In this document: in pieces, positions 16,181 through 26,146 of the stretch | How the letters are laid out: each line of letters opens with the position of its first letter | Numbering within the stretch: position 1 is the first letter of the stretch | Source of the DNA: Myxococcota bacterium | GTDB taxonomy: Bacteria > Myxococcota_A > UBA9160 > UBA4427 | Direction of reading: 5' to 3' | Assembly (NCBI GenBank): GCA_030748735.1 | Contig: JASMLK010000065.1 | Coordinates: 1-40,691, forward strand | DNA: 40,691 bases | Notes under the pieces: generated by a model | The model's database searches: none | What the model was told of the DNA's origin: nothing | The model's input: only the letters and a program-made list of their open reading frames with translations | Made by a program: the position numbers and the translations under genes

Positions 16181-18838
16181 TCAGTTCGTGCGGGAAGGTT
16201 CGCGCCGAACTCGTTGCAGCATCGCGGGTAGCAGCACGAGGTTCGCCATCACCGTGAGCGTCATGCCCACGGTGAGCAACGTTCCGAGCCCCGCAAGCCC
16301 CACGTGAGAAGACAAGGCCAGCGATCCGAAACTCGTGATCGTCGTGAGCGCGCTGAAGAGCACAGCGCGCGCGGTCGTCGTACCCAGCACTTCGATTTCG
16401 TTCGCCTTGCGTCGACGCGACTGCTCCACGAGGTGGATGCCGCTGTCGACCCCCGCGCCCATCAGGAGCGGCACGACGACCACGTTGAAGAAGTTGAGGG
16501 GCAGATCGATCCCCACCATGACGGCGCCCGTAACGAGACCAGCGAGCAGCAGCGGCACCAACACGAGCGCCATGTCCTTCGGGTTTCGCCAGAGCAGGAA
16601 CAACAGCACCGCGATGACTCCGAGCGCCATGGCGATCGCCTGACGGAAGGCGAGCTTCGTGGTTCGCGCAAACTCGATCAGGTTGACCGCAATGCCCGTC
16701 ACGTTGGGGTCGACCCTCTGGACTGCGGCGACGAAGCGTTCGAACGCTTCGTGGTCTTCGAGGTTCTCTTTCGGAAAGGTCTGCACACGCGCACGACCGT
16801 CCGGCGCCACGAGCCTGCGCGTAAGCCGTGCGGGGAGTGCTTCGCGATCGATGGGTTCGGGGTCGAGTGCACGGCGCACGCGCTCGATCTGCTCCGGAAT
16901 CGACGACAGCAGCACCGATTCGAAGCGCGCGAGTTCGCGAGAACCGACTTCACGGCGATCGACCTTGTCGATCAGGGCCGCGAGCTTCGACTGCAGGTCG
17001 CGGATGCTCGCGGCGAGTGGGGCGTCGTCGATGTCGGCGACAGCCCGGTTCAACAACGCGTGGAGATCTCGCAGCGCTTCGAGCTGCTCTTCGGGCGTCG
17101 GGGCGGGCAGCGTGCCCTTCGCATCGGCACCCGGCGAGGCGAGCAGAAAGGCGAGATCGCCCAGCACCTCGAGCTTCTCTTCCTGTTCGTCGGGGATGTA
17201 GTCGGAAAGCGTGATCGAACGCGCGACGACGTCGAGCTCGCTCATCTCGCGCTTCAGCCGGTCGGCTTCTTCGAGGTTCGCGACGACCGAGTTCGCGTAC
17301 CAGGGCGAGTGATGCCCGGCGTCGGCCAGCAGGTCGTTGAAGGTCTGCACGGATTCCGTACTCGGGTCGCGCATCGCCACGATGTTGGCGTCGAAGCGCA
17401 GGTTCGGAACCACGACCAAGGCCACCCCGCCGAGCACCGCCGCCGCGGCGCAGATCGCCCGGGCGTTCGCGGCGATCACGCGCGAGGGGCCCTCGCCGAA
17501 ACGCAGCACACGCCCCTGCAGTGCTTCGCCATCGACGCGGAACCCCACCGTGAGCAGCGCCGGAAGCAGGGTCAGGGTGAGGAACAAGATGATGATCAGA
17601 CCCACGCCCGTGATCAGCCCCAACTCCGCCACACCGCGATAGTCGGTCGGCAAGAACGCGAAGAAGCCGATCGCGGTCGTGAGCGTGCACAAGACGAGCG
17701 AACCCCCGACGCTGCGCGCGGCTTGGTCGAGCGCGGCCGCGTGGGCATCGCCACCGCGCCGCAGGTCCGCGTAGCGCATGCCGAGGTGCAGACCGAAGTC
17801 GACTCCGAGACCGAGGAAGAGCACGCCCGCCGCCACCGAGATCACGTTCAGGTTGCCGACCGCCACGGCGGCAAAGCCCGCGGTCCAGACGAGACCGGTG
17901 AGAAGCGTCGTCACCACGGCGCCGACGAGCGCGCCCGAGCGCAGCGCGATCATCAAAATGCCGGTCACGAGCAGCAGACAGAAGACACCCGACACCCCGA
18001 TGTCCCAGACGATGCTGAGCGTTTCTTCGTAGACCAGCGCCGGGTTTCCCGTGACGCGAATCACGACACCATCGTGGTCGGCTCGAACCTCGCTTGCCGC
18101 TTCGCGCAGAGCGGCGAGTGGCGCTCGGGCAGGGAGCGCGTCGGCAAAGTCGAGGACCGGATGGGCGAGAACCACGCGGCGGGTGTTCGCGTCGACCGCC
18201 GAACCTTCCACCATCAATTCAGCCCACGAAACGCCGACCGCGTGTTCGCTGTAGATCTCGACACTCGCCTCGCCGATGCGGTCGAGCACCGGGATCCACC
18301 AACCCGCGTCGACGTCGGCGGCTTCGATCTGCTCGAAACCCTGTCGGATCAAGAAGGCGAGGTTCGCGAGGCTCGGGTCGCGCTCGAGTTCGGCGATCAC
18401 GGGCTGGGCGCGCGCGAAGCGATCGCCGAATTCGTCGAGCTCGTCGACGTCCTGGTAGAGCAGCGCATGTCGCTCGAAGAAGCGGCCGCCACCGGGCAGG
18501 TACACGTCGTCGAAATGCGCGGTGTCGGCGCTCAGGCGCTTGACCAGCGCATGCGCGGCGGCGCGAGACGCTTCGGGGCGATCGCCGTCGACGACGATCA
18601 GCAGCGCGTTTTCGAGATCGGGAAACAGCGCAACGAAAGCGTCGTGGTTCTGCCGCGCCGGAAGGTGTTCGGGGAAGAGCTCGATCGTGTCCGAGTCGAC
18701 GCCCAGGTTCGTCGCCGCGTAGCCACCGGCGACGAGGGTCGCGGCCCCGCAGAGCAGGAGCGTCGCGACGGCCCGTCGACGCGCCCCACCCACCCAACGG
18801 CGCAGGGGTCCCGAGAGCGTGGAATCGACGTCGAACAT
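16181..18838 (-). CDS. hpnN: MMPL/RND-family exporter, HpnN-like
   Basis: An 885-residue inner-membrane protein with the RND layout: one N-terminal helix, a periplasmic loop of about 220 residues, a block of five or six helices, a second periplasmic loop and a second helix block. Characteristic stretches are GVDSDTIELFPEHLP after the first helix, GLGVDFGLHLGMRYADL in the first block, FFAFLPTDYRGVAELGLITG, and MGAGVDSGIHLVEQSRRRK with LVLLPAMLQ in the second block. The pattern, including PGGGRFFERHALLY, fits HpnN, which moves hopanoids to the outer membrane, better than drug-efflux RND pumps. No other hopanoid genes are near, so the substrate is inferred. Confidence 0.78.
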   Translation of the reverse strand: MFDVDSTLSGPLRRWVGGARRRAVATLLLCGAATLVAGGYAATNLGVDSDTIELFPEHLPARQNHDAFVALFPDLENALLIVVDGDRPEASRAAAHALVKRLSADTAHFDDVYLPGGGRFFERHALLYQDVDELDEFGDRFARAQPVIAELERDPSLANLAFLIRQGFEQIEAADVDAGWWIPVLDRIGEASVEIYSEHAVGVSWAELMVEGSAVDANTRRVVLAHPVLDFADALPARAPLAALREAASEVRADHDGVVIRVTGNPALVYEETLSIVWDIGVSGVFCLLLVTGILMIALRSGALVGAVVTTLLTGLVWTAGFAAVAVGNLNVISVAAGVLFLGLGVDFGLHLGMRYADLRRGGDAHAAALDQAARSVGGSLVLCTLTTAIGFFAFLPTDYRGVAELGLITGVGLIIILFLTLTLLPALLTVGFRVDGEALQGRVLRFGEGPSRVIAANARAICAAAAVLGGVALVVVPNLRFDANIVAMRDPSTESVQTFNDLLADAGHHSPWYANSVVANLEEADRLKREMSELDVVARSITLSDYIPDEQEEKLEVLGDLAFLLASPGADAKGTLPAPTPEEQLEALRDLHALLNRAVADIDDAPLAASIRDLQSKLAALIDKVDRREVGSRELARFESVLLSSIPEQIERVRRALDPEPIDREALPARLTRRLVAPDGRARVQTFPKENLEDHEAFERFVAAVQRVDPNVTGIAVNLIEFARTTKLAFRQAIAMALGVIAVLLFLLWRNPKDMALVLVPLLLAGLVTGAVMVGIDLPLNFFNVVVVPLLMGAGVDSGIHLVEQSRRRKANEIEVLGTTTARAVLFSALTTITSFGSLALSSHVGLAGLGTLLTVGMTLTVMANLVLLPAMLQRVRREPSRTN

Positions 18839-19047
18839 GATCTCCGGCCGAGGTGCACGTCAGGGGAAACGCGGGGCTGCAGGTGACGGGGTGGCGAGGA
18901 CGCGAATGGAATCACGTCTCGACCCCCGCGACCGGAACGATCGGCAGACCGGAGAGGCTCGATCGTCCAATGAAACCGATGAGAAGGCGCAGCCGGCCGC
19001 TCAGCGGCGGCGGCGGTCGTCAGGGCAGACGACCTGGCGACCATCCA

Positions 19048-19308
19048 TCAAGACGACTCTTGTTGTTGCTGCTGTTCTTCCAGCGGCTTCCAGTGGAAGA
19101 GCCCGTAGATCAGGACCTGGACGAAATGGTGACCCATCGAGCCGCCCGCTTTTTCGAGCACGCTCTTCTTCCAGAAGAACTCCGCGACGTGAACGATCGC
19201 GAGGAGCCAGAAGAGCCACCTCGCCCCCGTCTGGATCGTGCCGCCGCCGAACGTGATGATAAGAAGAAGAACCAACCACATGACGAGTACGCTTTGTTTC
19301 ATGCACAC
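19048..19308 (-). CDS. Small membrane protein, DUF1145-like
   Basis: An 86-residue protein with two or three hydrophobic helices (SVLVMWLVLLLIITFGGG and ARWLFWLLAIVHVAEFF). A conserved-looking C-terminal block EKAGGSMGHHFVQVLIYGLF is followed by a hydrophilic tail with a run of five Gln. It resembles the small DUF1145-type membrane proteins; this assignment is tentative. It lies between the HpnN-like exporter (209 bp downstream) and the TraB-like gene, all on the same strand. Function unknown. Confidence 0.6.
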   Translation of the reverse strand: MCMKQSVLVMWLVLLLIITFGGGTIQTGARWLFWLLAIVHVAEFFWKKSVLEKAGGSMGHHFVQVLIYGLFHWKPLEEQQQQQESS

Positions 19309-19383
19309 ATTCAGTCACGCGCGAGCGCCGATGTCAAGCGCATGTCGCGAGAGGCGAGTGCCCTCGCTCCAGGCGCCGGACGC

Positions 19384-20862
19384 CTATCGCGAAATCACCT
19401 CGAACCCCCGCTCCCGGAGCAGCGCCACGAGCCCCCGGTCGCCGATCACGTGGCCCGCCCCCACCACCATGAAGTGGTCGCCGGGGCTCGCGAGGCGGCG
19501 CGCGGCAAAGTCCGCCATGCGCTCGTTGCGGTCGTAGTAGATCCTCTCGATCAGCGCGTCGGCGCCGGGGAGCAGGGCCGAGGGCGAGGCCACTACCAGC
19601 GCTTCGAGGTCGTCCGCGTCACCGCAACGCCAGGCACGCATGATGTCCTCGACATCCTGTTCCATGGTCTCGAAGCCCAGCAGGATGAAGGCGAGAAAGA
19701 GCTCGCCGTCCATCGAATCGAAGAGCCCCAGTTGTTCTCGCGGGGTCTCGAGCGGCAGAACCCTGCGCGTGCCGGCCCGCTCGAGGAAGTAGTGGTCGAC
19801 GCCGTAGCGAGGCAGGTAGCCGAGGGACTGCATCTTCAACGCCGTAAGCACCGTGGCAAGCGCCCACGGTTTCAAGTTGGTGAAGCTGCGAAACGGAACG
19901 CCGAGTTCGGAGAACGCGTCTTCGAGGCGTCGGTAGGTACCGGGCTCGAGGTGATCGCGCACGTGCTCACCTTCGGGCAGTCGTCCGAGAACTTGCATGA
20001 GTTTCGTGATCTCGCGCTGCGTGGCCAGGTTGGTCGTGTCGAGTTCGACGATCAGCGTTTGCGACTGTTTGAACGCCGACTCGATCGGTTCGGGTAGCGG
20101 GTAGTTGTCGGGCTCGCCGAAGTGAACGGAACCGAACAAGTAGAGACGGCCCTTCGAACCACGCACCTCGTACAAGAGCTGGCGGTCACCCAGCGCGCAG
20201 CCGTGCGACGTCTGGTCGGGTTGGGTGAGGGCGATCGATTCGAAACCCGCCGGCGATAGCTTCCCGGTGAGCCCCGCCCAGCGCGCCTTCCACTGGCCGT
20301 CTTCGTCGCGAAAACGCCAGGCATCGCTGAGCGCTTCGAACTCCTCGCGGTGCAGCGACATCGAGGAACCGAACGTCCAGTACCCGATGCGAACCCCGAA
20401 GCCATTGCGCACGGTCACGGTTTCGAGATAGACGAGGTCGGTACCGATGTTGCGGTCGCGATAACTCCAGCGCACCGCGTCGAGGGCGTCGTTCTTCGTG
20501 ACTTCGAAGATGTCGGTCTGTTGACCGAAGACGCGATGGAGATAGGCGAAGTACTGCGCCGCATCCCACGACCGCGGCACGGGTTCTACCCAGACACGTC
20601 CGTAGGCATCACCCGTCGAACGAACAGCGAGCAGGAGAGGCGCTTCGTCCGGCCCCTTGTCGACGGGAAACTGCTCCTTCACCGCGTCGGGGGCGCTCTT
20701 TCGATCGGTGTAGATCGTCCATTGGTCGGAGAAGTCGGTCGCGATCCCCATCGTGGCGTTCGCGAACCGAGGGCGAGGGGGCGCGGTGTCGGTCGTCGCA
20801 CACGCGAGGCCGAGGAACGCCGTCGCAACGAAAGCCGTCGTGCAGGAGAGAACGAGTCGCAT
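19384..20862 (-). CDS. TraB/GumN-domain protein, probably exported
   Basis: A 492-residue protein with an N-terminal export signal ending near Cys21 (GLAC, lipobox-like but not ideal). Residues about 30-190 are a separate beta-rich domain of unknown type (FANATMGIATDFSDQWTIYT onward). The C-terminal half is the TraB/GumN domain: LYLFGSVHFG with the conserved Gly and His, then VELDTTN, a helical middle, and the closing MVVGAGHVIGDRGLVALLRE motif with its GxGH. This fold is related to metalloproteases of the Tiki/EreA type, which use the GxH and GAGHxxG motifs for metal binding. Substrate unknown. It is on the same strand as the neighbours but with its own intergenic spacing. Confidence 0.8.
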   Translation of the reverse strand: MRLVLSCTTAFVATAFLGLACATTDTAPPRPRFANATMGIATDFSDQWTIYTDRKSAPDAVKEQFPVDKGPDEAPLLLAVRSTGDAYGRVWVEPVPRSWDAAQYFAYLHRVFGQQTDIFEVTKNDALDAVRWSYRDRNIGTDLVYLETVTVRNGFGVRIGYWTFGSSMSLHREEFEALSDAWRFRDEDGQWKARWAGLTGKLSPAGFESIALTQPDQTSHGCALGDRQLLYEVRGSKGRLYLFGSVHFGEPDNYPLPEPIESAFKQSQTLIVELDTTNLATQREITKLMQVLGRLPEGEHVRDHLEPGTYRRLEDAFSELGVPFRSFTNLKPWALATVLTALKMQSLGYLPRYGVDHYFLERAGTRRVLPLETPREQLGLFDSMDGELFLAFILLGFETMEQDVEDIMRAWRCGDADDLEALVVASPSALLPGADALIERIYYDRNERMADFAARRLASPGDHFMVVGAGHVIGDRGLVALLRERGFEVISR

Positions 20863-20897
20863 GCGGGGATACTAGGAGTCCCCGACGAAACGATCGA

Positions 20898-22202
20898 TCA
20901 GCCGCCTGGCGAGTCGAGAATACTGCTGTCGATCACCGTCGGACGATCCACCTTGGGCGGGCGGTCGATGCGCGGGGGGCGCACCGGCTTCGGGGGTGGT
21001 TGCAGGCGATCCCGCTTCACGCGCTCGGGCCGGACACGCGTGTTCGGCTTGCTCGTCTTCTGCGAATTCTCCAGCTTGTCCCCGCGCGTCGCGCGCACGG
21101 AACGCACCTTGCCCTTCGAGCGCACACCGTCGCGAACGATCCGCTGGCGCTCGAGCCGCTGCACGCGCTCCACGCGCAAGCGCCCCAGCTTGTCGCGACG
21201 CCCCGAAACCCGCACGGAGGTTTCGCGGTCGAAGGCCGCGCCGGCGCGTTCGAGCGAGCTGCGATCGACTTCCACACCGGGCAGGAAGAGCCGCCCCTCG
21301 CTTCCGATCTCGTGCACGTAGCCCTCGACCGAAAGGTGCCTGGTTTCGCGAGCCAGCAGCGTCGATGCGTCGAGCCGCTGCACATCGAACGCTCCACTTC
21401 GAACGTCGTAGCGGCCGGTCGCACGCAGATGTGTACCAGGTACGACCTCGCCCGCGGCCGCCACGGGAATGCCTCCGATGTCGATGCGCTGCGAAGCATC
21501 GATTCGCGCGAGCCCCGCAACCGCATCGGGTGTTTCGGGTGCCGCGCGCGAGAGCAATGTCGCGACCACGATGCCGTCGTTTCGCCGCAGCCCGCTGATC
21601 GATACCCGGGTTCCGACTTCCAGCGTCTCGACGCTTTCGATCATGTCTTCGGGCAATGCGACGCGCGCACCCATGACTTCGAGCGAAGCCGCTTCGCCAT
21701 CGATCGCTGTAACCGGCCCGGTGAGTACGCTATGTACGCCCACCCGCTTCGCCCGCAACTCGCTTCCACGACCCGCCGCTTCGACGGCCACCACCTGGCC
21801 CACTTCGAGCATCGAAGCGTCTGCCGCGTTTCCGTCGAAGTCCACCGGCGTCGCTTCGTCGTAGTGGACCCGCAGGCCGTTTACGCAGATGCTCCCGAAC
21901 GCGGTGATGGTTCCGTAGATCCCCGTGCCCCCAATGCCCGAATCGTCGCCATCGCTGAACCCGGTGCCGCCAAAGCCCGAATCGTCTCCACCGCGACCCG
22001 TACCCCCGATACCCGAATCGTCACCACCGCCCCGACCCGTTCCCCCGATCCCAGACCCCGTGTCGGACTGCGCGAGCTCGAGCGCGTGAGAAGAACCTTC
22101 GGGCGCGCACGGGTTTTGCGCCTGGGCGGGCAGGCTGAAGAGCAATGCGAGCACGACGACCCAGGTGGCTCGCACGCCACGCAATGTCGATTCAATCGCC
22201 AT
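20898..22202 (-). CDS. DUF5666-domain secreted protein with DSGIGGTG repeats
   Basis: A 434-residue exported protein. The start chosen at 22202 gives a clean signal peptide (WVVVLALLFSLPAQAQ). After it comes a low-complexity Gly/Asp segment with four copies of a DDSGIGGTG-type repeat, then several small beta-barrel units of the DUF5666 kind: GTITAFGSICVNGLRVHYD, TGPVTAIDGEAASLEVMG, and further LxVEGYVHEIGSEG units. The C-terminal 80 residues are Pro/Arg/Lys-rich. Its start overlaps the end of the DUF6502 gene by 11 bp, so the two are one transcription and translation unit. Function unknown; the repeats suggest binding to surface polymer or metal (speculation). Confidence 0.78.
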   Translation of the reverse strand: MAIESTLRGVRATWVVVLALLFSLPAQAQNPCAPEGSSHALELAQSDTGSGIGGTGRGGGDDSGIGGTGRGGDDSGFGGTGFSDGDDSGIGGTGIYGTITAFGSICVNGLRVHYDEATPVDFDGNAADASMLEVGQVVAVEAAGRGSELRAKRVGVHSVLTGPVTAIDGEAASLEVMGARVALPEDMIESVETLEVGTRVSISGLRRNDGIVVATLLSRAAPETPDAVAGLARIDASQRIDIGGIPVAAAGEVVPGTHLRATGRYDVRSGAFDVQRLDASTLLARETRHLSVEGYVHEIGSEGRLFLPGVEVDRSSLERAGAAFDRETSVRVSGRRDKLGRLRVERVQRLERQRIVRDGVRSKGKVRSVRATRGDKLENSQKTSKPNTRVRPERVKRDRLQPPPKPVRPPRIDRPPKVDRPTVIDSSILDSPGG

Positions 22203-23052
22203 AGTCGCCGTCCCCGCGTTTCGCGCGGAAGCTATAGATGCCGAAGCGCATGCGGTGCACCGCACCCTTGTCGCCCGTGTCGCGTTCCTGCAGTTCCATC
22301 GCGCGCCGGTTCACTTCGTGAAGCGATTCCATGCCGCGCGTTTCAGCGAGCTCGAGCAGTTCGCGCACTGACGCATCGGTGAGCGACGCATAGAAGACGC
22401 TGCGTTCCATCATCGGGGGTTCGCGGTCCAGCAGGTTGTGGGCGCCGGCGGCGATGTGATCGTGCAGGGTATGACCGAGCGAGTACGCCTTTTCTTCGAA
22501 GCTCTTGCTCGGAATGAATGCGTCGGCGTTGAGCACCACGCGGTCGGCCGCGTCGAGCGACGCCACGCCGAGGCGTTGCCATTCGTCGAGCACCGAGCGC
22601 GGGCGAATGTCGCGGCTCACCGACGCGACGAGGTCTTCGAAGCTCGTCTCGCCCGCCACCGGTCGTCGCGGCAGCGGACGCGGGTGGCCGTGTTCGTCCT
22701 GGTATTCGGGGAGATCGGTCCAGCGCGCGACGATTTGCGCGCCGAGGGTGAGCGAGCGCGGTCGCTCTTCCGCACCCGTTTCGCTCGGCTCCTCGCGCAG
22801 CCGCTTCACGTCCTTGCGATGAATGCCGGTGAGCAGGTTGACGCGGCTATCGGTGAGCCGCTTGCCCTCGATCGCGAACTCGCCGCGCGCGACCTCGACG
22901 TAGATCTCCTTCAGCCATTGGCTGAGGATCGGAAAGGTGATTTGGCGGGATAGTAGAAGGTGGACGAGGGGACGCAGGAGCAGCCGTGCTGCACTCGTGA
23001 GTCTCTCGGGAGGCCCCGGAACTGAAGGGATTTCGTTCTGCTCGCCAGACAT
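22192..23052 (-). CDS. DUF6502 family protein
   Basis: A 286-residue cytoplasmic protein. The N-terminal 80 residues match the DUF6502 pattern: LLLRPLVHLLLSRQITFPIL, YVEVARGEFA, then RLTDSRVNLLTGIHRKDVKR, which looks like a winged-helix DNA-binding unit. A further domain carries RSVLDEWQRLGVASLD and a helical end. The ATG at 23052 is preferred because the frame upstream (to 23181) is not family-like. It overlaps the downstream DUF5666 gene by 11 bp. I recall these two families as frequent neighbours, so it may regulate the secreted DUF5666 protein (inference). Confidence 0.78.
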   Translation of the reverse strand: MSGEQNEIPSVPGPPERLTSAARLLLRPLVHLLLSRQITFPILSQWLKEIYVEVARGEFAIEGKRLTDSRVNLLTGIHRKDVKRLREEPSETGAEERPRSLTLGAQIVARWTDLPEYQDEHGHPRPLPRRPVAGETSFEDLVASVSRDIRPRSVLDEWQRLGVASLDAADRVVLNADAFIPSKSFEEKAYSLGHTLHDHIAAGAHNLLDREPPMMERSVFYASLTDASVRELLELAETRGMESLHEVNRRAMELQERDTGDKGAVHRMRFGIYSFRAKRGDGDYGD

Positions 23053-23210
23053 GATCCACCCATAGGATCGCACTTTGTGGGAAAAAGATCCACAAAGATA
23101 TCGGTCAGATCCGGGAAAACTTGACCCGGGAGGGGCACCGGTCGGAGCTGGACCGGCAGCGGGCGTGCGGCCCTGTGGCACCCGCCTCGCGCGCGATTGG
23201 CAAGCGCCGG

Positions 23211-23999
<789 letters not shown>

Positions 24000-24281
24000 A
24001 TGACCGACCCGACCCACTCTCACAGGCCCCACGTCCCCGTCCGAAGCGCGATCGACCCGGACGAGTTCCGACGCTTTCTCGAACACGCGTCGGCGCTCGA
24101 CAACGGCGAGCCGCGGTCGCTCCGCGCCTGGATGGACTTCGCAGAGGCATGGCAGATCAGCCAGATGCTGCGTCGCTGCCGAGGCAACCGCAGCGCGACC
24201 GCGCGTGCGCTCGGCATCGGCCGCCGCACCCTCTACGCGAAGATGGAAAAGCTCGGCATCACGGCGAGCTGGGGAGTCTGA
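24000..24281 (+). CDS. Small Fis-type helix-turn-helix protein
   Basis: A 93-residue protein from ATG 24000 whose C-terminal 45 residues form a Fis/NtrC-type HTH: WQISQMLRRCRGNRSATARA, LGIGRRTLYAKMEKLGI. There is no receiver or AAA+ domain, so it is either a stand-alone Fis-like nucleoid or regulatory protein or the DNA-binding end of a former NtrC-family activator. No good Shine-Dalgarno precedes the ATG; a GTG at 23943 is an alternative start. It is divergent from glnB, whose promoter region it might control (inference). Confidence 0.7.
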   Translation: MTDPTHSHRPHVPVRSAIDPDEFRRFLEHASALDNGEPRSLRAWMDFAEAWQISQMLRRCRGNRSATARALGIGRRTLYAKMEKLGITASWGV

Positions 24282-24333
24282 TTCGCGGGCGCTTCGCCTT
24301 GCGAGACGCAGACACGCGAGTCGGAGAGTGAAG

Positions 24334-25050
24334 TCAGGACGCGCCGCGCCGCGCGAGATCCCAGAGCGCGTGGGTGTCCGCGTACGCGAGCGTTCGAGGA
24401 CAGCGTTCCTTCGGGAGCGCAGCGCGAACTTCTGCGAGTCGCGCGAGGTCGCCTGGCGTGTCGAGGTCGAAACTCCCTTCGGTGGTTTCGACGCTCAACC
24501 CAGCGCGCTTCGCGCGGCTGAGCGTTGCGGGCAACACCCCGCCATGACTCATCTCGTGGTCGAACGCGTCTGCGGCCGGCACGCGTAAGCCGATCGCCCC
24601 ATAACCACCGTCGGGGTCGGGGCTCGCCACGAGATCGCAGCGCTCGAGTGCATCGAACAGGCGCGCGATTTCGTCTGCACCGAGCGCGGGGTTGTCACTG
24701 CCGCGCAAGACCACCTTGCTCGCCCCCTGCGCGAGCGCGCGAGCGACTTCGTACGCCATGCGGCGGCCGAGATCCCCTTCGCACTGCGCCACGATGCGAA
24801 AGCTCGGGGGCGCAAAGCACGCGAAGGCCTGGCAAGCCGAAGCCGGTGACACGGTCAAGACAGCTTTGACCCCCTGCGCCTCGCACGCGCGCGCCGATTC
24901 GTCGAGGACGTCGCCGAGCATCTCGCGATAGAACGCCGCAGCGCCTTCGGGTGAGAGCGCGGGCGTCATGCGCGTCTTCACCTTGCTCGGTTGGGGATCC
25001 TTCGCGAAGACGACGAGCACGGCGGGACCGGCTTCGCGCCCCGCGCTCAC
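24334..25050 (-). CDS. TIGR04282/DUF2064 family glycosyltransferase-like protein
   Basis: A 238-residue nucleotide-diphospho-sugar transferase-fold protein. It begins VLVVFAKDPQPSKVKTRM, the signature start of the DUF2064/TIGR04282 family, followed by LRGSDNPALGADEIARLFDA with the conserved Asp, DLVASPDPDGGYGAIGL, and SFDLDTPGDLARL near the end. Some members are linked to arsenosugar or related sugar synthesis; the substrate here is unknown. The GTG at 25050 overlaps the stop of the upstream gene as GTGA and is preferred; GTG 25020 would give 228 residues. Confidence 0.82.
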   Translation of the reverse strand: MSAGREAGPAVLVVFAKDPQPSKVKTRMTPALSPEGAAAFYREMLGDVLDESARACEAQGVKAVLTVSPASACQAFACFAPPSFRIVAQCEGDLGRRMAYEVARALAQGASKVVLRGSDNPALGADEIARLFDALERCDLVASPDPDGGYGAIGLRVPAADAFDHEMSHGGVLPATLSRAKRAGLSVETTEGSFDLDTPGDLARLAEVRAALPKERCPRTLAYADTHALWDLARRGAS

Positions 25051-26045
25051 TCGCCCCCCGTGCGGGCCGCCACCTGCTCGGGGACCGGCCCGAGCAGCGC
25101 TTCGGAGCGTTCGGCTTCGAGACGCGTCCACAGGTCGAAGTTGCGTTCGATGCGGTCGTATTCGTCTTCGGTATCGACGTCGATCGCGCAGCCCCCGACT
25201 TCGCTCACCACGAAGCGAAAGCGGCAGTTCATCAACTTGCTGATGCCCCACTCGTTGCGCGCAAGCGAAACGCCGCGGCTGATCAACCAGGCGAGCGGCT
25301 TCAAGCCCAGTCGATCCACCAAGCCACCCAGATGCATCAGCATGTAGAAGAAGAGGAGCGCCAGCCCGCCTTCGCGCACCAGGAGCTTGCTCCCGAGCCC
25401 CACCATGTTGTGGAACTCGCGCATGTGGCGATGGCGGTACATGTCCTGGATGTAGTGGCGGTTGAGAATGCGCGCCGGCTTCGCGAGGTGGAGGTTGCTC
25501 TGCCGCAAACGTCCATCGCGCAGGTTGAAGAACGCGATGTCGAGGCCTTCCGGGTTTTCGTTCGTGCGCAGGTAGCTTTCGAGCGACGACTGGGTGACGA
25601 GGCCCAACGCGTAGTCGCAACCGAGCAAGACCCCTTCGTTGATGAAGTGCGAAAGCTCCTGGGGTGTCGCAAAGGGAAGGTCGGCCGACACGTAGAGCAC
25701 GGTCTGGTCGAGATCGTCGCCCTCGGGTTCGCGGCCTTCGGGGGGCGCCCCCGGAAGCGCGCGTTTGTAGGTTTCCCAGGCGTTCTCGTAGAGGTTCGTG
25801 TGCTGCTCGGTGATGTGGAGAGGCTTGGTCAGCTCGGACTGGATGCGCGGGGCACTGAAGATCGCTTCGAGACGATCGCGATCGCCCACCACCCACACTT
25901 CGTCGACTTCGGGCACCGACTGCAACGTCACCACGACGCGTGCCACGAGCGGGCGGCTCGCGACCTCGAGATAGACCTTGCTGCGTCCGTAGATCGCTTT
26001 CGCGGCGCCGCGATCTCCGGCCGTTACGATGGCTGGTATACCCAC
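25047..26045 (-). CDS. NTP-transferase-domain protein with membrane segment
   Basis: A 332-residue protein. The N-terminus (IPAIVTAGDRGAAKAIYGRS, then KVYLEVASRPLVARVVVTL and VDEVWVVGD) follows the MobA/IspD-like nucleotidyltransferase pattern, with the GxG-type loop altered to AGDRGAAKAI. YVSADLPFATP is the likely Asp metal site. The middle has a hydrophobic stretch GGLALLFFYMLMHLGGLVDR that may insert in the membrane. A C-terminal region ends with IDVDTEDEYDRIERNFDLW, as in this superfamily. The GTG at 26045 is preceded by GGAGAG at a 9-nt spacing; upstream codons are not family-like. It is coupled to the downstream glycosyltransferase-like gene. The product, perhaps an activated lipid headgroup or sugar, is unknown. 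Confidence 0.75.
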   Translation of the reverse strand: MGIPAIVTAGDRGAAKAIYGRSKVYLEVASRPLVARVVVTLQSVPEVDEVWVVGDRDRLEAIFSAPRIQSELTKPLHITEQHTNLYENAWETYKRALPGAPPEGREPEGDDLDQTVLYVSADLPFATPQELSHFINEGVLLGCDYALGLVTQSSLESYLRTNENPEGLDIAFFNLRDGRLRQSNLHLAKPARILNRHYIQDMYRHRHMREFHNMVGLGSKLLVREGGLALLFFYMLMHLGGLVDRLGLKPLAWLISRGVSLARNEWGISKLMNCRFRFVVSEVGGCAIDVDTEDEYDRIERNFDLWTRLEAERSEALLGPVPEQVAARTGGE

Positions 26046-26146
26046 GTTCCTACTCTCTCCGGAGAAGTGCAGGCTAGCAGCCCGGTCGACAACCCGCGTA
26101 GCGTCGCGTGGGTTAGTGTGAAGCTCTTCGCCCAAGAGCCGGCGGT

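Noticed and set aside
16304-18886. A long plus-strand open frame opposite the HpnN-like gene
   Set aside because: The product is His/Arg/Gln-rich low-complexity text typical of the reverse of a hydrophobic coding region; the minus strand has a clear RND protein.
18839-19047. Possible small gene upstream of the HpnN-like exporter
   Set aside because: Only shadow-like open frames are present; the stretch more likely holds the exporter's promoter.
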